A stretch of DNA of 64,000 bases, taken from the NCBI GenBank assembly GCA_003574785.1, contig QORU01000004.1, positions 248,001 through 312,000 on the forward strand, in the 5' to 3' direction. The number at the start of each line of letters is the position of its first letter. The first letter of the stretch is position 1. The stretch comes from Taklimakanibacter deserti. GTDB taxonomy: Bacteria > Pseudomonadota > Alphaproteobacteria > Rhizobiales > Aestuariivirgaceae. Under the pieces are notes generated by a model. The model saw only the letters and a program-made list of their open reading frames with translations. It ran no database searches and was not told the origin of the DNA. This document shows positions 8,608 to 16,425 of this stretch, piece by piece. The position numbers and the translations under genes were made by a program.

Positions 8608-8658
8608 TTGACGCCGTCCCGGCTTCGGTTAACGTAGCTGGTATGACAGGTATACCAG
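8608..8658 (+). promoter_or_regulatory. Promoter and FadR-type operator overlapping a leaderless start
   Basis: TTGACG (8608-8613) and TAACGT (8630-8635) are spaced 16 bp apart, placing the transcription start at about 8642-8643, the first base of the regulator's ATG. There is no Shine-Dalgarno sequence before that ATG. An inverted repeat CTGGTAT-N7-ATACCAG (8638-8658) covers the predicted start site and the first codons. TGGT...ACCA half-sites are the sort bound by FadR-family regulators, so autoregulation is likely. Confidence 0.6.
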
Positions 8659-9380
8659 CCGAGAGCCGGCCCATACGCCCGCAGAAGCTCTATGAGCAGG
8701 TCGCGGCGCGGCTCGAGGCTCGCATCATCGAGAGGACCTATGACATCGGTGACCTGCTCCCGTCCGAACGCGACCTGATGCGCGAATTCGGCGTCGGCCG
8801 CCCCGCGATCCGCGAGGCCCTCGCTCACTTGCGCAATATGGGACTTGTCGAGCTGCGCTCGGGCGAGCGCGCGCAGGTCATCCAGCCGACCGCCGAGGTG
8901 GTGGTCGAGGCCTTGTCGGGCGTCGCCAAGCATATGCTTTCCGCGCATGACGGCGTGCGCAATTTCCAGAATGCGCGCCTCTTCTTCGAAGTGGGCCTCG
9001 CCCGCCATGCCGCTGCCCATGCGACGGAAGATGACATCGAGCAATTGCGCTTGGCGCTCGAGATCAATCATGCCGCTTTGAGCGACCTTGCCCGGTTCGA
9101 GAAGACCGACGTCGCCTTCCACTATGTGCTGGCGATCATCCCGCGCAATCCGATCTTTCCGGCGATCCATGCGGCCATCGCCGAATGGCTGGTGCAGCAG
9201 CGCCACATCACGCTCAACTGGCGCGGCCGCAAGGGCACGGCCGAGAAAGCCTACAAGGCCCACAAGGCCATCTATGAGGCGATCGCCGCGCGCGATCCGG
9301 AGAGGGCCGAGAGAGCGATGCGCGATCACCTCGCTCATGTCGAAAGCGTGTTCTGGGAAGCGATGGAGTCCGATGCATGA
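8643..9380 (+). CDS. FadR-type GntR-family transcriptional regulator
   Basis: A 245-residue regulator with an N-terminal winged helix (about residues 15-80; LYEQVAARLEARI, LLPSERDLMREFGVGRPAIR) and a C-terminal FCD ligand domain. The pattern is that of the LldR/PdhR/UxuR-like branch that senses organic or sugar acids. It overlaps the next gene by 4 bp (ATGA) and heads a plus-strand set containing ABM monooxygenase, aldolase, dehydrogenase, sugar importer and lactonase-like genes, which it probably controls. The transcript appears leaderless and an operator-like dyad spans the start codon (8638-8658). No better downstream start exists before the DNA-binding helix. Confidence 0.88.
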   Translation: MTGIPAESRPIRPQKLYEQVAARLEARIIERTYDIGDLLPSERDLMREFGVGRPAIREALAHLRNMGLVELRSGERAQVIQPTAEVVVEALSGVAKHMLSAHDGVRNFQNARLFFEVGLARHAAAHATEDDIEQLRLALEINHAALSDLARFEKTDVAFHYVLAIIPRNPIFPAIHAAIAEWLVQQRHITLNWRGRKGTAEKAYKAHKAIYEAIAARDPERAERAMRDHLAHVESVFWEAMESDA

Positions 9381-9685
9381 CCGGCTATGTGATCCTGGTC
9401 GATTTCCTGCTGAAGCCTGGAAGCAAGGCGGAGTTCCGCCGCGCCATCGACGTCAATGCCCGGGCCTCCTGCGCGACCGAGCGCGGCTGCAGCCGCTTCG
9501 ACGTGGTCGAGCCGCAAGGCGAGCCCGACCGCATCCTGCTCTACGAGATCTATGACGACCGCGCGGCCTTCGAGGAGCATCTGAAGACGCCGCACCTCGC
9601 CGCCTTCGAGGCGGCCAGCAATCATCTGGTGACGAAGAAGACGGTGATTGCCGGCGATCTCGTCTGTGAAGGTTCAAGAGAATAG
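9377..9685 (+). CDS. Antibiotic biosynthesis monooxygenase (ABM) domain protein
   Basis: A 102-residue single-domain protein of the ABM/YgiN/LsrG dimeric alpha-beta barrel type. Typical features are the N-terminal strand YVILVDFLLKPG, the segment GCSRFDVVEP near residue 38, and YEIYDDRAAFEEHLKTPHL near residue 57. Members act as small cofactor-free monooxygenases or isomerases on quinols or on phospho-sugar-like signals. Overlap of 4 bp with the upstream regulator and 17 bp before the aldolase gene put it in the sugar-acid operon, so a role in an isomerisation or detoxification step of that pathway is more likely than antibiotic synthesis. Confidence 0.82.
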   Translation: MTGYVILVDFLLKPGSKAEFRRAIDVNARASCATERGCSRFDVVEPQGEPDRILLYEIYDDRAAFEEHLKTPHLAAFEAASNHLVTKKTVIAGDLVCEGSRE

Positions 9686-9702
9686 ATTTGGGAGGATAAA
9701 GT

Positions 9703-10485
9703 ATGAGTGTTTCCGGCCTCAAGGCCATGGCCAAGACGAAATCGCCGAAATTCGGGCATTTCATCGTCGAATTCGCCACGCCGGGCATCGGCCATATCAT
9801 GAAATCGGCGGGCTGCGACTTCACTCTTTTCGACCTCGAGCATTCGGGCTTCGGCTTCGAGACGGTGAAGAGCGCCTTGCGCTATTTCGAGGCCGCCGAC
9901 CTCCCGGCAATCGTCCGCGTGCCGTCGCGCGAATACCATCACATCGCGCGCGCCATGGACATGGGGGCCGAAGGCCTCATGCTGCCCATGGTCGGCAATG
10001 TCGATGAGGTGCGCCACATCGTCAATTCGATGAAATACCATCCGCAGGGCAAGCGCGGTGTGGCGCTGCAGGTGGCGCATGACCGCTACCGCCCGGGCAG
10101 CGTTGCCGAGAAATTCACCGCCGCCAACAGCCGCACGACCCTGTTCTGCCAGATCGAGACGGCGGAAGGGGTCGAGAATGCCGAGAAGATGGCGGCGATC
10201 GACGGCGTCGACTGCCTGTGGGTCGGCCATTTCGACCTGTCGGTGTCGCTCGGCATTCCCGGCCAGTTCGACCACAAGGATTTCAAGCGCGCCATCGAGC
10301 GCACCATTGCCGCGACCAAGAAGCACAAGAAGGCGTTGGGCCGTCTGGTGCCCAATGTCGAGCTCGGCATCGACATCTACAGCCAAGGCTTCGATTTCGT
10401 CTGCTATTCGGGCGATGTCTGGCTGCTGCATGCGGCCCTCGAGGACGGCATCAAGAAGCTGCGCGCCGGTTGCAAGAAGAAATAG
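9703..10485 (+). CDS. HpcH/HpaI-family class II aldolase
   Basis: A 260-residue metal-dependent pyruvate-type aldolase. The substrate/metal region is visible as FCQIETAEGVENA (Glu as metal ligand) and LWVGHFDLSVSLGIPGQFDH (Asp as second ligand), and the loop ARAMDMGAEGLMLPMV contains the conserved GA.G..LP. Such enzymes split 2-keto-3-deoxy sugar acids or 4-hydroxy-2-oxo acids to pyruvate plus an aldehyde in the cytoplasm. Upstream neighbour is the ABM protein, downstream (9 bp) the 2-hydroxyacid dehydrogenase, so it likely performs the cleavage step of the sugar-acid pathway encoded here. Exact substrate unknown. Confidence 0.9.
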   Translation: MSVSGLKAMAKTKSPKFGHFIVEFATPGIGHIMKSAGCDFTLFDLEHSGFGFETVKSALRYFEAADLPAIVRVPSREYHHIARAMDMGAEGLMLPMVGNVDEVRHIVNSMKYHPQGKRGVALQVAHDRYRPGSVAEKFTAANSRTTLFCQIETAEGVENAEKMAAIDGVDCLWVGHFDLSVSLGIPGQFDHKDFKRAIERTIAATKKHKKALGRLVPNVELGIDIYSQGFDFVCYSGDVWLLHAALEDGIKKLRAGCKKK

Positions 10486-10494
10486 GAGGCATCG

Positions 10495-11541
10495 ATGCCG
10501 GCACCTTTCCGCGTCGCACTGTCCGGTGATTTCAAGAAGGCCGACGGCTCGCCGACCTATCCCGATTTCGACCTGGGCCCGCTCACCTCGGCACCCAATG
10601 TCGAGATGGCCTTCCTCGAGCCGAAGAACCCCTTGCGCGCCGAGCAGCTCGAGGATTTCGATGCGCTGATCCTGCTCGCTCACCGTTTCACCCAAGACAG
10701 CGTGCCCAAATCGGGCCGCCTCGCCGCGGTGGCGCGTTTCGGCGTCGGCTATGACACGGTCGACGTGCCGGCCTTGAGCAAGGCCGGTATCGCCCTCGTC
10801 ATCACGCCCGACGGCGTGCGCCGCCCGGTCGCCGTCTCGATCATCACCCTCATGCTCGCTCTGACCGGCAAGCTCATGATCAAGGACAAGCTGACGCGCG
10901 AGGCCGCGGCGGGCTTCGCCAAGCGCTCGGATCACATGGGTGTGGGCCTCGTCGGGCGCACTTTGGGATCGGTCGGCATCGGCAATATCGGTGCCGAGAT
11001 GTTCCGCATGGCGAAGCCTTTCGACATGAAGTTCATCGCCCATGATCCTTTCGCCGACCGGCAGGTCGCGGCCGAGCTCGGCATCGAGCTCGTGTCGCTG
11101 GAGGATGTTTTCCGCAAGGCCGACATCGTCTCGGTGAGCTGCCCGCTGACATCCGAGACCCATCATCTGGTCAATGCCGAGCGCTTGGGCCTGATGAAAC
11201 CCACGGCCTATTTCATCAACACGGCGCGCGGTCCCATTGTCGACCAGAAGGCGCTGACCAAGGTTTTGCAGGACAGGAAGATCGCCGGCGCCGGCCTCGA
11301 TGTCCTGGAGCAGGAGCCGCCCGACGCGGACGATCCCATCCTCAAGCTCGACAATGTGATCCTGGCGCCGCATGCGCTGTGCTGGACCGACCAGTGCTTC
11401 GCCGGCAACGGTGCCGCCGATGTCAAGGCGGTGCTCGACATCCAGAAAGGCCTGGAGCCGCGCGGCATCGTCAACCGCGATGTGCTGAAGCATCCGGACT
11501 GGCAGCGGCGCCTCGCCGATTTTCGCAAGCGCTACGCATGA
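10495..11541 (+). CDS. D-isomer-specific 2-hydroxyacid dehydrogenase
   Basis: A 348-residue NAD(P)-dependent dehydrogenase reducing or oxidising a 2-keto/2-hydroxy acid. The dinucleotide fold motif GIGNIG (about residues 160-165) and the catalytic trio are visible: Arg in NTARGPIVDQ, Glu in LEQEPPDADDP and His in LAPHALCWTD. The family includes glyoxylate/hydroxypyruvate reductases and phosphoglycerate dehydrogenase-like enzymes. It follows the aldolase gene by 9 bp and probably converts a pathway intermediate or the aldehyde/keto acid product. Its TGA stop is provided by the first arm of a palindromic repeat (11536-11580). Confidence 0.9.
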   Translation: MPAPFRVALSGDFKKADGSPTYPDFDLGPLTSAPNVEMAFLEPKNPLRAEQLEDFDALILLAHRFTQDSVPKSGRLAAVARFGVGYDTVDVPALSKAGIALVITPDGVRRPVAVSIITLMLALTGKLMIKDKLTREAAAGFAKRSDHMGVGLVGRTLGSVGIGNIGAEMFRMAKPFDMKFIAHDPFADRQVAAELGIELVSLEDVFRKADIVSVSCPLTSETHHLVNAERLGLMKPTAYFINTARGPIVDQKALTKVLQDRKIAGAGLDVLEQEPPDADDPILKLDNVILAPHALCWTDQCFAGNGAADVKAVLDIQKGLEPRGIVNRDVLKHPDWQRRLADFRKRYA

Positions 11542-11580
11542 TCCGGAAAAGTGGGTACCGGTTTTCCGAAAAGATCATGC
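11536..11580. repeat. Nested palindromic intergenic repeat, copy 1
   Basis: A 45-bp nested dyad: outer arms GCATGATC (11536-11543) and GATCATGC (11573-11580), inner arms CGGAAAA (11544-11550) and TTTTCCG (11562-11568), with GGTACC near the centre. The same 45-bp design recurs at 40504-40548 and, with other outer arms, at 54464-54513. The upstream gene uses the TGA inside the left arm as its stop codon. Confidence 0.9.
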
Positions 11581-11710
11581 GCAAGCAAATGGAGATCAAT
11601 AAGAAGAAGAGTCGTTTTCAAGAAACTCATACCGGCCCAGCAGAAAGCCGGTTCGATCCAAGAAACACAGCGTGCCGAAACGGACACTCAAACTGGGAGG
11701 ATTGACCATC

Positions 11711-13366
11711 ATGAATGATCGCGAGAAACGTGATTTCGAAGCCGGCCTCAATGCCGAGGTCGACGCCTGGCTTCGCGGCGACAACACCCGCCGCAGCTTC
11801 ATCAAGAAATTCGGCCTGATGACCGGGCTTCTCGCCACATCGGGCGCCATATTGAGTCCTTGGGCCGAGAATGCCCTGGCGCAGGCTGCCGTCGATCTGG
11901 CCGACCCTTCGACGCCTCTGGGCAAGGCGCAGGCCGCGGCGATGAAGGCCTCGACCGAAGGTCCGGCGGATGGCTCGGCCTATCGCGCCGTCCAGGCGGC
12001 CAAGCAATATGGCGGCATCACCCTCAACATGACCTATGAAGCGGGCCTTCAGGCGCTCGACCCGCGCAACTATTCAGGGCCTGTCTGGGAACAGCTCACC
12101 GGCATCAAGTCGAATGTCGTCGAGCTCTCCAACCCCGATCAATATTCGAAAGCCGTTGCCGAGCATATTGCCGGATCCGGCGCCTATGATGTGCTCGACA
12201 TCTCGCCCGCCTGGACGCCGTCGATGGCCGATGGCGGCGTGATCGCGCCGCTTGATGACTACATCGCCAAATACATGAATCCGGCGGACCTCGAGGACTA
12301 CCATCCGCTCTACAAGGCCTTGCCGACCTACAAGGGCAAGATCTGGGGCTTCTTCGACGACGGCGACATGTTCGCCCTCTATTATCGCAAGGACATCTTC
12401 GAGGATCCGAAGCTCAAGGAGGCCTATCAGGCGAAATTCTCGAAGGCGCTCGAGCCGCCCAAGACCTGGGAGGACTATTCGCAGGTCGCGCAGTTCATCA
12501 CCGACAACCTGGCGCCAAATGTCTATGGCGCGGGTCATTTCCGCAAGGCCGGAAGCCCGGGCAACCAGTTCGACTTCCTGCAGCAATACCGCGCCAATGG
12601 CGGCGTGCTGTTCGGCGACGACATGAAGGCGGGTCTCGACTCCGATGCCGGCATGAAGACGCTGACCAACATGCTGGCGGCGAATGCGGCCTCGATCCCC
12701 GGCAATAACGAGCTCGATGCGGTCTCGCTGTGGGCGGCGTTCCTGCAGGGCAAGGTGGCGATGATCTATTCATGGCCGCCGACGGGACGCATGTGCGCGA
12801 ACTATTCGCAAAGCGCCAAGGCCATCAACTTCATCCCGCAGTCTTCCATTGCGGGGAAAGTCGGCTATGCCGTGGTGCCGGGCAACCCCGAGCATGCGAC
12901 GGGCTACAACAAGGCCTTGTCGGCGGATTCGCCCAATGCGGAAGCGGCCTATCTTTTCATGCAATGGGCGACTTCGCCGCCGGTGTCGCTCGCCCGCGTG
13001 ATGCTGCCCTATGCGCTGCGCGATCCCTATCGCCTGTCGCATTTCAAGTCGGACCTCTATGGCGATCTGTTCCCGAGCGCCAAGGAATATCTGATCAACC
13101 TCAACAACTCGGCCAATGTCGGCCTGCTCGACATCATCATGCCGGGGGCCCAGGATTATTTCCTGAGCCTCGACCGTCTGTGCACGTCGGTCTGGGCCGG
13201 CACCGATCCCAAAGCGGCGCTGGCGACGGCTGCCGCCGAATGGGACCAGACGACGGAGCGCCTCGGCGTCGATCAGCAGAAAGCCTTCTATGCCGAGTTC
13301 AAGAAGCTTCCCGGCGCCACGGCCGACAATACGGTCGAGAAGCTCGGCATGGCCGTGAAGCTCTGA
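11711..13366 (+). CDS. Extracellular sugar-binding protein of second ABC importer, Tat-type signal
   Basis: A 551-residue periplasmic binding protein of the extracellular solute-binding family, again longer than usual and similar in size to the one at 3195. A short acidic N-region precedes the twin arginines (NTRRSFIKKFG, Arg27-Arg28), a hydrophobic core and an ALA cleavage site near residue 56. I chose the ATG at 11711, preceded by GGGAGG, rather than the frame opening at 11672. It delivers substrate to the permeases at 13589-15327, from which it is separated by a 222-bp gap holding a large mosaic repeat. Placement within the FadR-headed set suggests a sugar acid, lactone or uronide-type substrate. 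Confidence 0.92.
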   Translation: MNDREKRDFEAGLNAEVDAWLRGDNTRRSFIKKFGLMTGLLATSGAILSPWAENALAQAAVDLADPSTPLGKAQAAAMKASTEGPADGSAYRAVQAAKQYGGITLNMTYEAGLQALDPRNYSGPVWEQLTGIKSNVVELSNPDQYSKAVAEHIAGSGAYDVLDISPAWTPSMADGGVIAPLDDYIAKYMNPADLEDYHPLYKALPTYKGKIWGFFDDGDMFALYYRKDIFEDPKLKEAYQAKFSKALEPPKTWEDYSQVAQFITDNLAPNVYGAGHFRKAGSPGNQFDFLQQYRANGGVLFGDDMKAGLDSDAGMKTLTNMLAANAASIPGNNELDAVSLWAAFLQGKVAMIYSWPPTGRMCANYSQSAKAINFIPQSSIAGKVGYAVVPGNPEHATGYNKALSADSPNAEAAYLFMQWATSPPVSLARVMLPYALRDPYRLSHFKSDLYGDLFPSAKEYLINLNNSANVGLLDIIMPGAQDYFLSLDRLCTSVWAGTDPKAALATAAAEWDQTTERLGVDQQKAFYAEFKKLPGATADNTVEKLGMAVKL

Positions 13367-13395
13367 GGCTTCTCACAGTGAGCGAGCCCTCACCG

Positions 13396-13563
13396 ATTTT
13401 TCCCCTCTCCCGTTGCGAAGCAATGGGAGAGGGTGCCCGAAGGGCGGGTGAGGGCTCTTCGTCTCAGCTGAGAATATTCGTCGAGATCAGAGCACACGGT
13501 ACGAAAGAGCCCTCATCCGGCCTTCGGCCACCTTCTCCCACGCTGCGCGCGGGAGAAGGGAAA
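13396..13563. repeat. Mosaic intergenic repeat with two terminal hairpins, copy 1
   Basis: About 168 bp between the binding-protein and permease genes. The left hairpin has arms CCCTCTCCC (13403-13411) and GGGAGAGGG (13425-13433). The right hairpin has arms CCTTCTCCC and GGGAGAAGG ending near 13559. A long-range pair GAGGGCTCTT/AAGAGCCCTC joins the two halves, so the whole can fold into a three-branched structure. A close copy lies at 39002-39170. It ends about 26 bp before the permease start. Confidence 0.85.
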
Positions 13564-13588
13564 TGATGGAGAGTGCGGGATAAGGTTT

Positions 13589-14500
13589 ATGAACGACACC
13601 CACACCACCCACCTCGACTCCCTCTCCGAATGGTCCGACCGCCATTTCAAATGGCTCCTGGTCGCGCCCGCGGTGCTCCTGATCCTGGCGCTCTCGGTCT
13701 ATCCCCTGCTGTTCTCGGTCTGGGTGCTGTTCGTCAATTACGACTTCACCGTGCCGGGCCACGCTTTCGTGGGCTTGCGCAACTTCACCCGGGTGCTTGC
13801 CGATCCGGTGGCGCGCTGGTCGCTGTGGGTGACGGTGCTGCTCTCCACCATCAATGTCGCCCTCGAATTCCTGCTCGGCCTCGCTCTGGCGCTCGCCATG
13901 GTGAAGAATTTCCGCGGCCGCGGCATCATCATGTCGCTTCTGATCATCCCGCTCTTCATCAGCCCGGTGATCGTCGGGCAGGCCTGGGCGCTCCTGCTGC
14001 AGCGGCCTTTCGGACCGACCAACTACATATTGAGTCAGATCCTCGGCTACGAAGTGACCATTGGCTGGCTCACCCAGGCGCCGTGGAACTTCATCGCCCT
14101 CATCCTGGCCGATGTCTGGCAGTGGACGCCCTTCATGTTCGTGATCCTCTTGGCCGGACTCACCGCCATCCCGCCCAATCTCTACGAGGCGGCCGAGCTC
14201 GACGGCGTCGATGGTTTTCGTGCCTTCTGGTGGATCACGCTCCCCTTGCTCGGTCCCATGATCCTGCTCGCCGTCACTTTCCGCATCCTCGATGCGGTGC
14301 GACTGTTCGACACGATCTTCGTCATGACCGGCGGCGGCCCCGGCACCAACACCTATACGAGCTCCTTCTATCTCTACACTCTGGGCTTCACCCAGTTCCA
14401 TCTCTCGGAGGCGACCGCCGGCGCCTGGATCTTCCTCGTCCTCACCGCCATCCTCATCACCTTCCTGGTGCGGCGCCTGCTCAAGGCGGAGCCGACATGA
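13589..14500 (+). CDS. Carbohydrate ABC transporter permease, MalF type (second importer)
   Basis: A 303-residue inner-membrane permease with about six transmembrane helices. The EAA loop for ATPase docking is LYEAAELDGVDGFRAFWWI followed by TLPLLGPM, near residue 195. It overlaps the next permease gene by 4 bp (ATGA), so the two are translationally coupled and should form a heterodimer. The gene follows the mosaic repeat at 13396 and is in the same orientation as its binding protein at 11711. Substrate not identifiable from the sequence. Confidence 0.93.
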   Translation: MNDTHTTHLDSLSEWSDRHFKWLLVAPAVLLILALSVYPLLFSVWVLFVNYDFTVPGHAFVGLRNFTRVLADPVARWSLWVTVLLSTINVALEFLLGLALALAMVKNFRGRGIIMSLLIIPLFISPVIVGQAWALLLQRPFGPTNYILSQILGYEVTIGWLTQAPWNFIALILADVWQWTPFMFVILLAGLTAIPPNLYEAAELDGVDGFRAFWWITLPLLGPMILLAVTFRILDAVRLFDTIFVMTGGGPGTNTYTSSFYLYTLGFTQFHLSEATAGAWIFLVLTAILITFLVRRLLKAEPT

Positions 14501-15327
14501 GGAAGAGCTCGTTCACCCGGGCCAACATTGCAAGGACGCTGCTCCTGGGCGGCTTCCTCGCCTTCACCTTCGTGCCGCTCTATTGGATGTTCATCACCTC
14601 GATCAAGCCGAGCGATGATTATCTGGCCGTGCCGCCGGTGTGGTTTCCGACCGAGCCGACGATTTTGCATTACACCGCCGCCCTCTTCGCCTATCGCGGC
14701 TTCGACGGCCTGATCAACAGCATCATCATCTCGCTCGCCGCGACGATCCTGTCGACGGCGCTTGGAACACTGATGGCCTATAGCCTCGCGCGCTTCAACA
14801 CCGGCGGGCAGCATCTTTCCTTCTGGGTGCTGTCGCAGCGCTTCCTGCCGCCCATCGCGACGGTGCTGCCGATCTTCCTGATCTACCGCGCGGTCGGTCT
14901 CCATGACACGCATTTCGGCCTCATCATCGCCTATACGGTCTTCACGCTCCCGGTGACGGTGTGGATGATGTTCGCCTACTTCCGCCAGATGCCGAAATCG
15001 CTGGAAGAAGCCGCGCTCGTCGATGGCTGCACGCGCTGGCAGTCGCTGTGGCGGGTCGCCATTCCCTTGGCCGCCCCCGGCATCGTCGCCGCCGCCGTCT
15101 TCGCCTTCATCGCCTGCTGGACGGAATTCTTCTTCGCCCTCATCCTGACGAGCCGCACCGCCTTCACGCTCCCCACCGTCTTTCGCGCCTTCCTGGGCTT
15201 CCAGGGCGCCCAATATGGCGAGGCGAGTGCCCTGGCCATGGTCTCGCTCGTCCCCTCGATCATCTTGGGAATCCTCGTCCAGCGCCATCTGGTGCGCGGG
15301 CTGACGCTTGGCGCCGTGCGCGGTTAG
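14497..15327 (+). CDS. Carbohydrate ABC transporter permease, MalG type (second importer)
   Basis: A 276-residue permease of the MalG branch. The EAA loop reads LEEAALVDGCTRWQSLWRV, then AIPLAAPGI, near residue 170. The open frame extends far upstream of the true start; I place the start at the ATG at 14497, which overlaps the stop of the preceding permease gene, because the typical N-terminal transmembrane helix (LLLGGFLAFTFVPLYWMF) begins shortly after it. The ATPase gene follows after 9 bp. It forms the second half of the membrane channel. Confidence 0.92.
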   Translation: MRKSSFTRANIARTLLLGGFLAFTFVPLYWMFITSIKPSDDYLAVPPVWFPTEPTILHYTAALFAYRGFDGLINSIIISLAATILSTALGTLMAYSLARFNTGGQHLSFWVLSQRFLPPIATVLPIFLIYRAVGLHDTHFGLIIAYTVFTLPVTVWMMFAYFRQMPKSLEEAALVDGCTRWQSLWRVAIPLAAPGIVAAAVFAFIACWTEFFFALILTSRTAFTLPTVFRAFLGFQGAQYGEASALAMVSLVPSIILGILVQRHLVRGLTLGAVRG

Positions 15328-15336
15328 GAAAAGAAA

Positions 15337-16425
15337 ATGGCTCACGTCACCATCAAGGGACTGCACAAGCACTTCGGCGCCGTCCATGTCGTCAAGGGCA
15401 TCGACCTTGCCATTGCCGATGGCGAATTCGCGGTGCTGGTCGGTCCTTCCGGCTGCGGCAAGTCGACCCTGCTGCGCACCATTGCCGGCCTCGAGACGGC
15501 GAACGAGGGCACGATCGAGATCGGCGGCAAAGTTGTCAACGACATGCGCCCGCGCGACCGCGACGTCGCCATGGTGTTCCAGGATTACGCGCTCTATCCG
15601 CATATGACGGTGGCCGAGAATATCGGCTTCGGCCTGCGCGCCCGCAACTTTCCCAAGCCTGAGATCGAGACCCGGGTCAAGCGCGCCGCCAGGATGCTGA
15701 ATATCGAGCAATTCCTCGAACGCCTGCCGCGCCAGCTCTCGGGTGGCCAGCGCCAGCGCGTCGCCATCGGCCGCGCCATCGTGCGCAATCCGCAGATCTT
15801 CCTGTTCGACGAGCCGCTGTCCAATCTCGACGCCCAGTTGCGTGACGAGATGCGGAGCGAGATCAAGCGCCTGCATCAGGAGCTCGGCGCCACCATGATC
15901 TATGTGACGCACGACCAGATCGAGGCGATGACGCTCGCCGATCGCATCGTGCTCATGAATGCCGGCCAGATCGAGCAGTCGGGAAGCCCGCTCGAGCTCT
16001 ATGAAAGGCCGCGGACGCGCTTCGTCGCGGGCTTCCTGGGCTCGCCCAAGATCAATTTCATCAGGGCCACGCTGGCCGAGTCGGGCGTCGTCTTCACCGA
16101 CGGCCAGACGCTCCGCCTGCCGCAGAGCGCAATCAACCGTTACAAAAATCATCTGGGCAAGGCGGTCGTTTTCGGGATAAGGCCACAGCATATCGATCGT
16201 GCGGGCGATGGCAGGACGGCCAGTATCACAAGCCGCATCGATCTCGTGCAGCCCACGGGCGCGCGCACCTATGTGACATTCGCGATAGGCCAGGAGCCCG
16301 TGATGGCGGAGCTTGACGCACATGATGCGGGCAAGCCTGGCGATGAGCTGAAGGTCGCCTTCGATCTCGATCACTTCATTCTGATCGAGCCGGAAAGCGG
16401 CAATGTGCTGGGGAATGGGTCATGA
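15337..16425 (+). CDS. Sugar ABC transporter ATP-binding protein, MalK/UgpC type (second importer)
   Basis: A 362-residue ATPase with intact Walker A (GPSGCGKST, about residues 36-44), signature LSGGQRQR, Walker B IFLFDEP, and switch YVTHDQIEAM. The C-terminal regulatory region (FGIRPQHI, then TGARTYVTF) is of the MalK type. It overlaps the following large gene by 4 bp (ATGA), tying transport of this substrate to that enzyme. It powers permeases 13589 and 14497. Confidence 0.93.
   Translation: MAHVTIKGLHKHFGAVHVVKGIDLAIADGEFAVLVGPSGCGKSTLLRTIAGLETANEGTIEIGGKVVNDMRPRDRDVAMVFQDYALYPHMTVAENIGFGLRARNFPKPEIETRVKRAARMLNIEQFLERLPRQLSGGQRQRVAIGRAIVRNPQIFLFDEPLSNLDAQLRDEMRSEIKRLHQELGATMIYVTHDQIEAMTLADRIVLMNAGQIEQSGSPLELYERPRTRFVAGFLGSPKINFIRATLAESGVVFTDGQTLRLPQSAINRYKNHLGKAVVFGIRPQHIDRAGDGRTASITSRIDLVQPTGARTYVTFAIGQEPVMAELDAHDAGKPGDELKVAFDLDHFILIEPESGNVLGNGS

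Noticed and set aside
9622..11493. 623-codon open frame antisense to aldolase and dehydrogenase genes
   Set aside because: Shadow of two well-supported genes on the plus strand; no recognisable motif.
13573..14496. Long open frame running in-phase into the MalG-type permease gene (would give a 584-residue protein)
   Set aside because: The upstream part is an out-of-frame reading of the MalF-type permease gene at 13589; the permease homology and the ATGA overlap place the true start at 14497.
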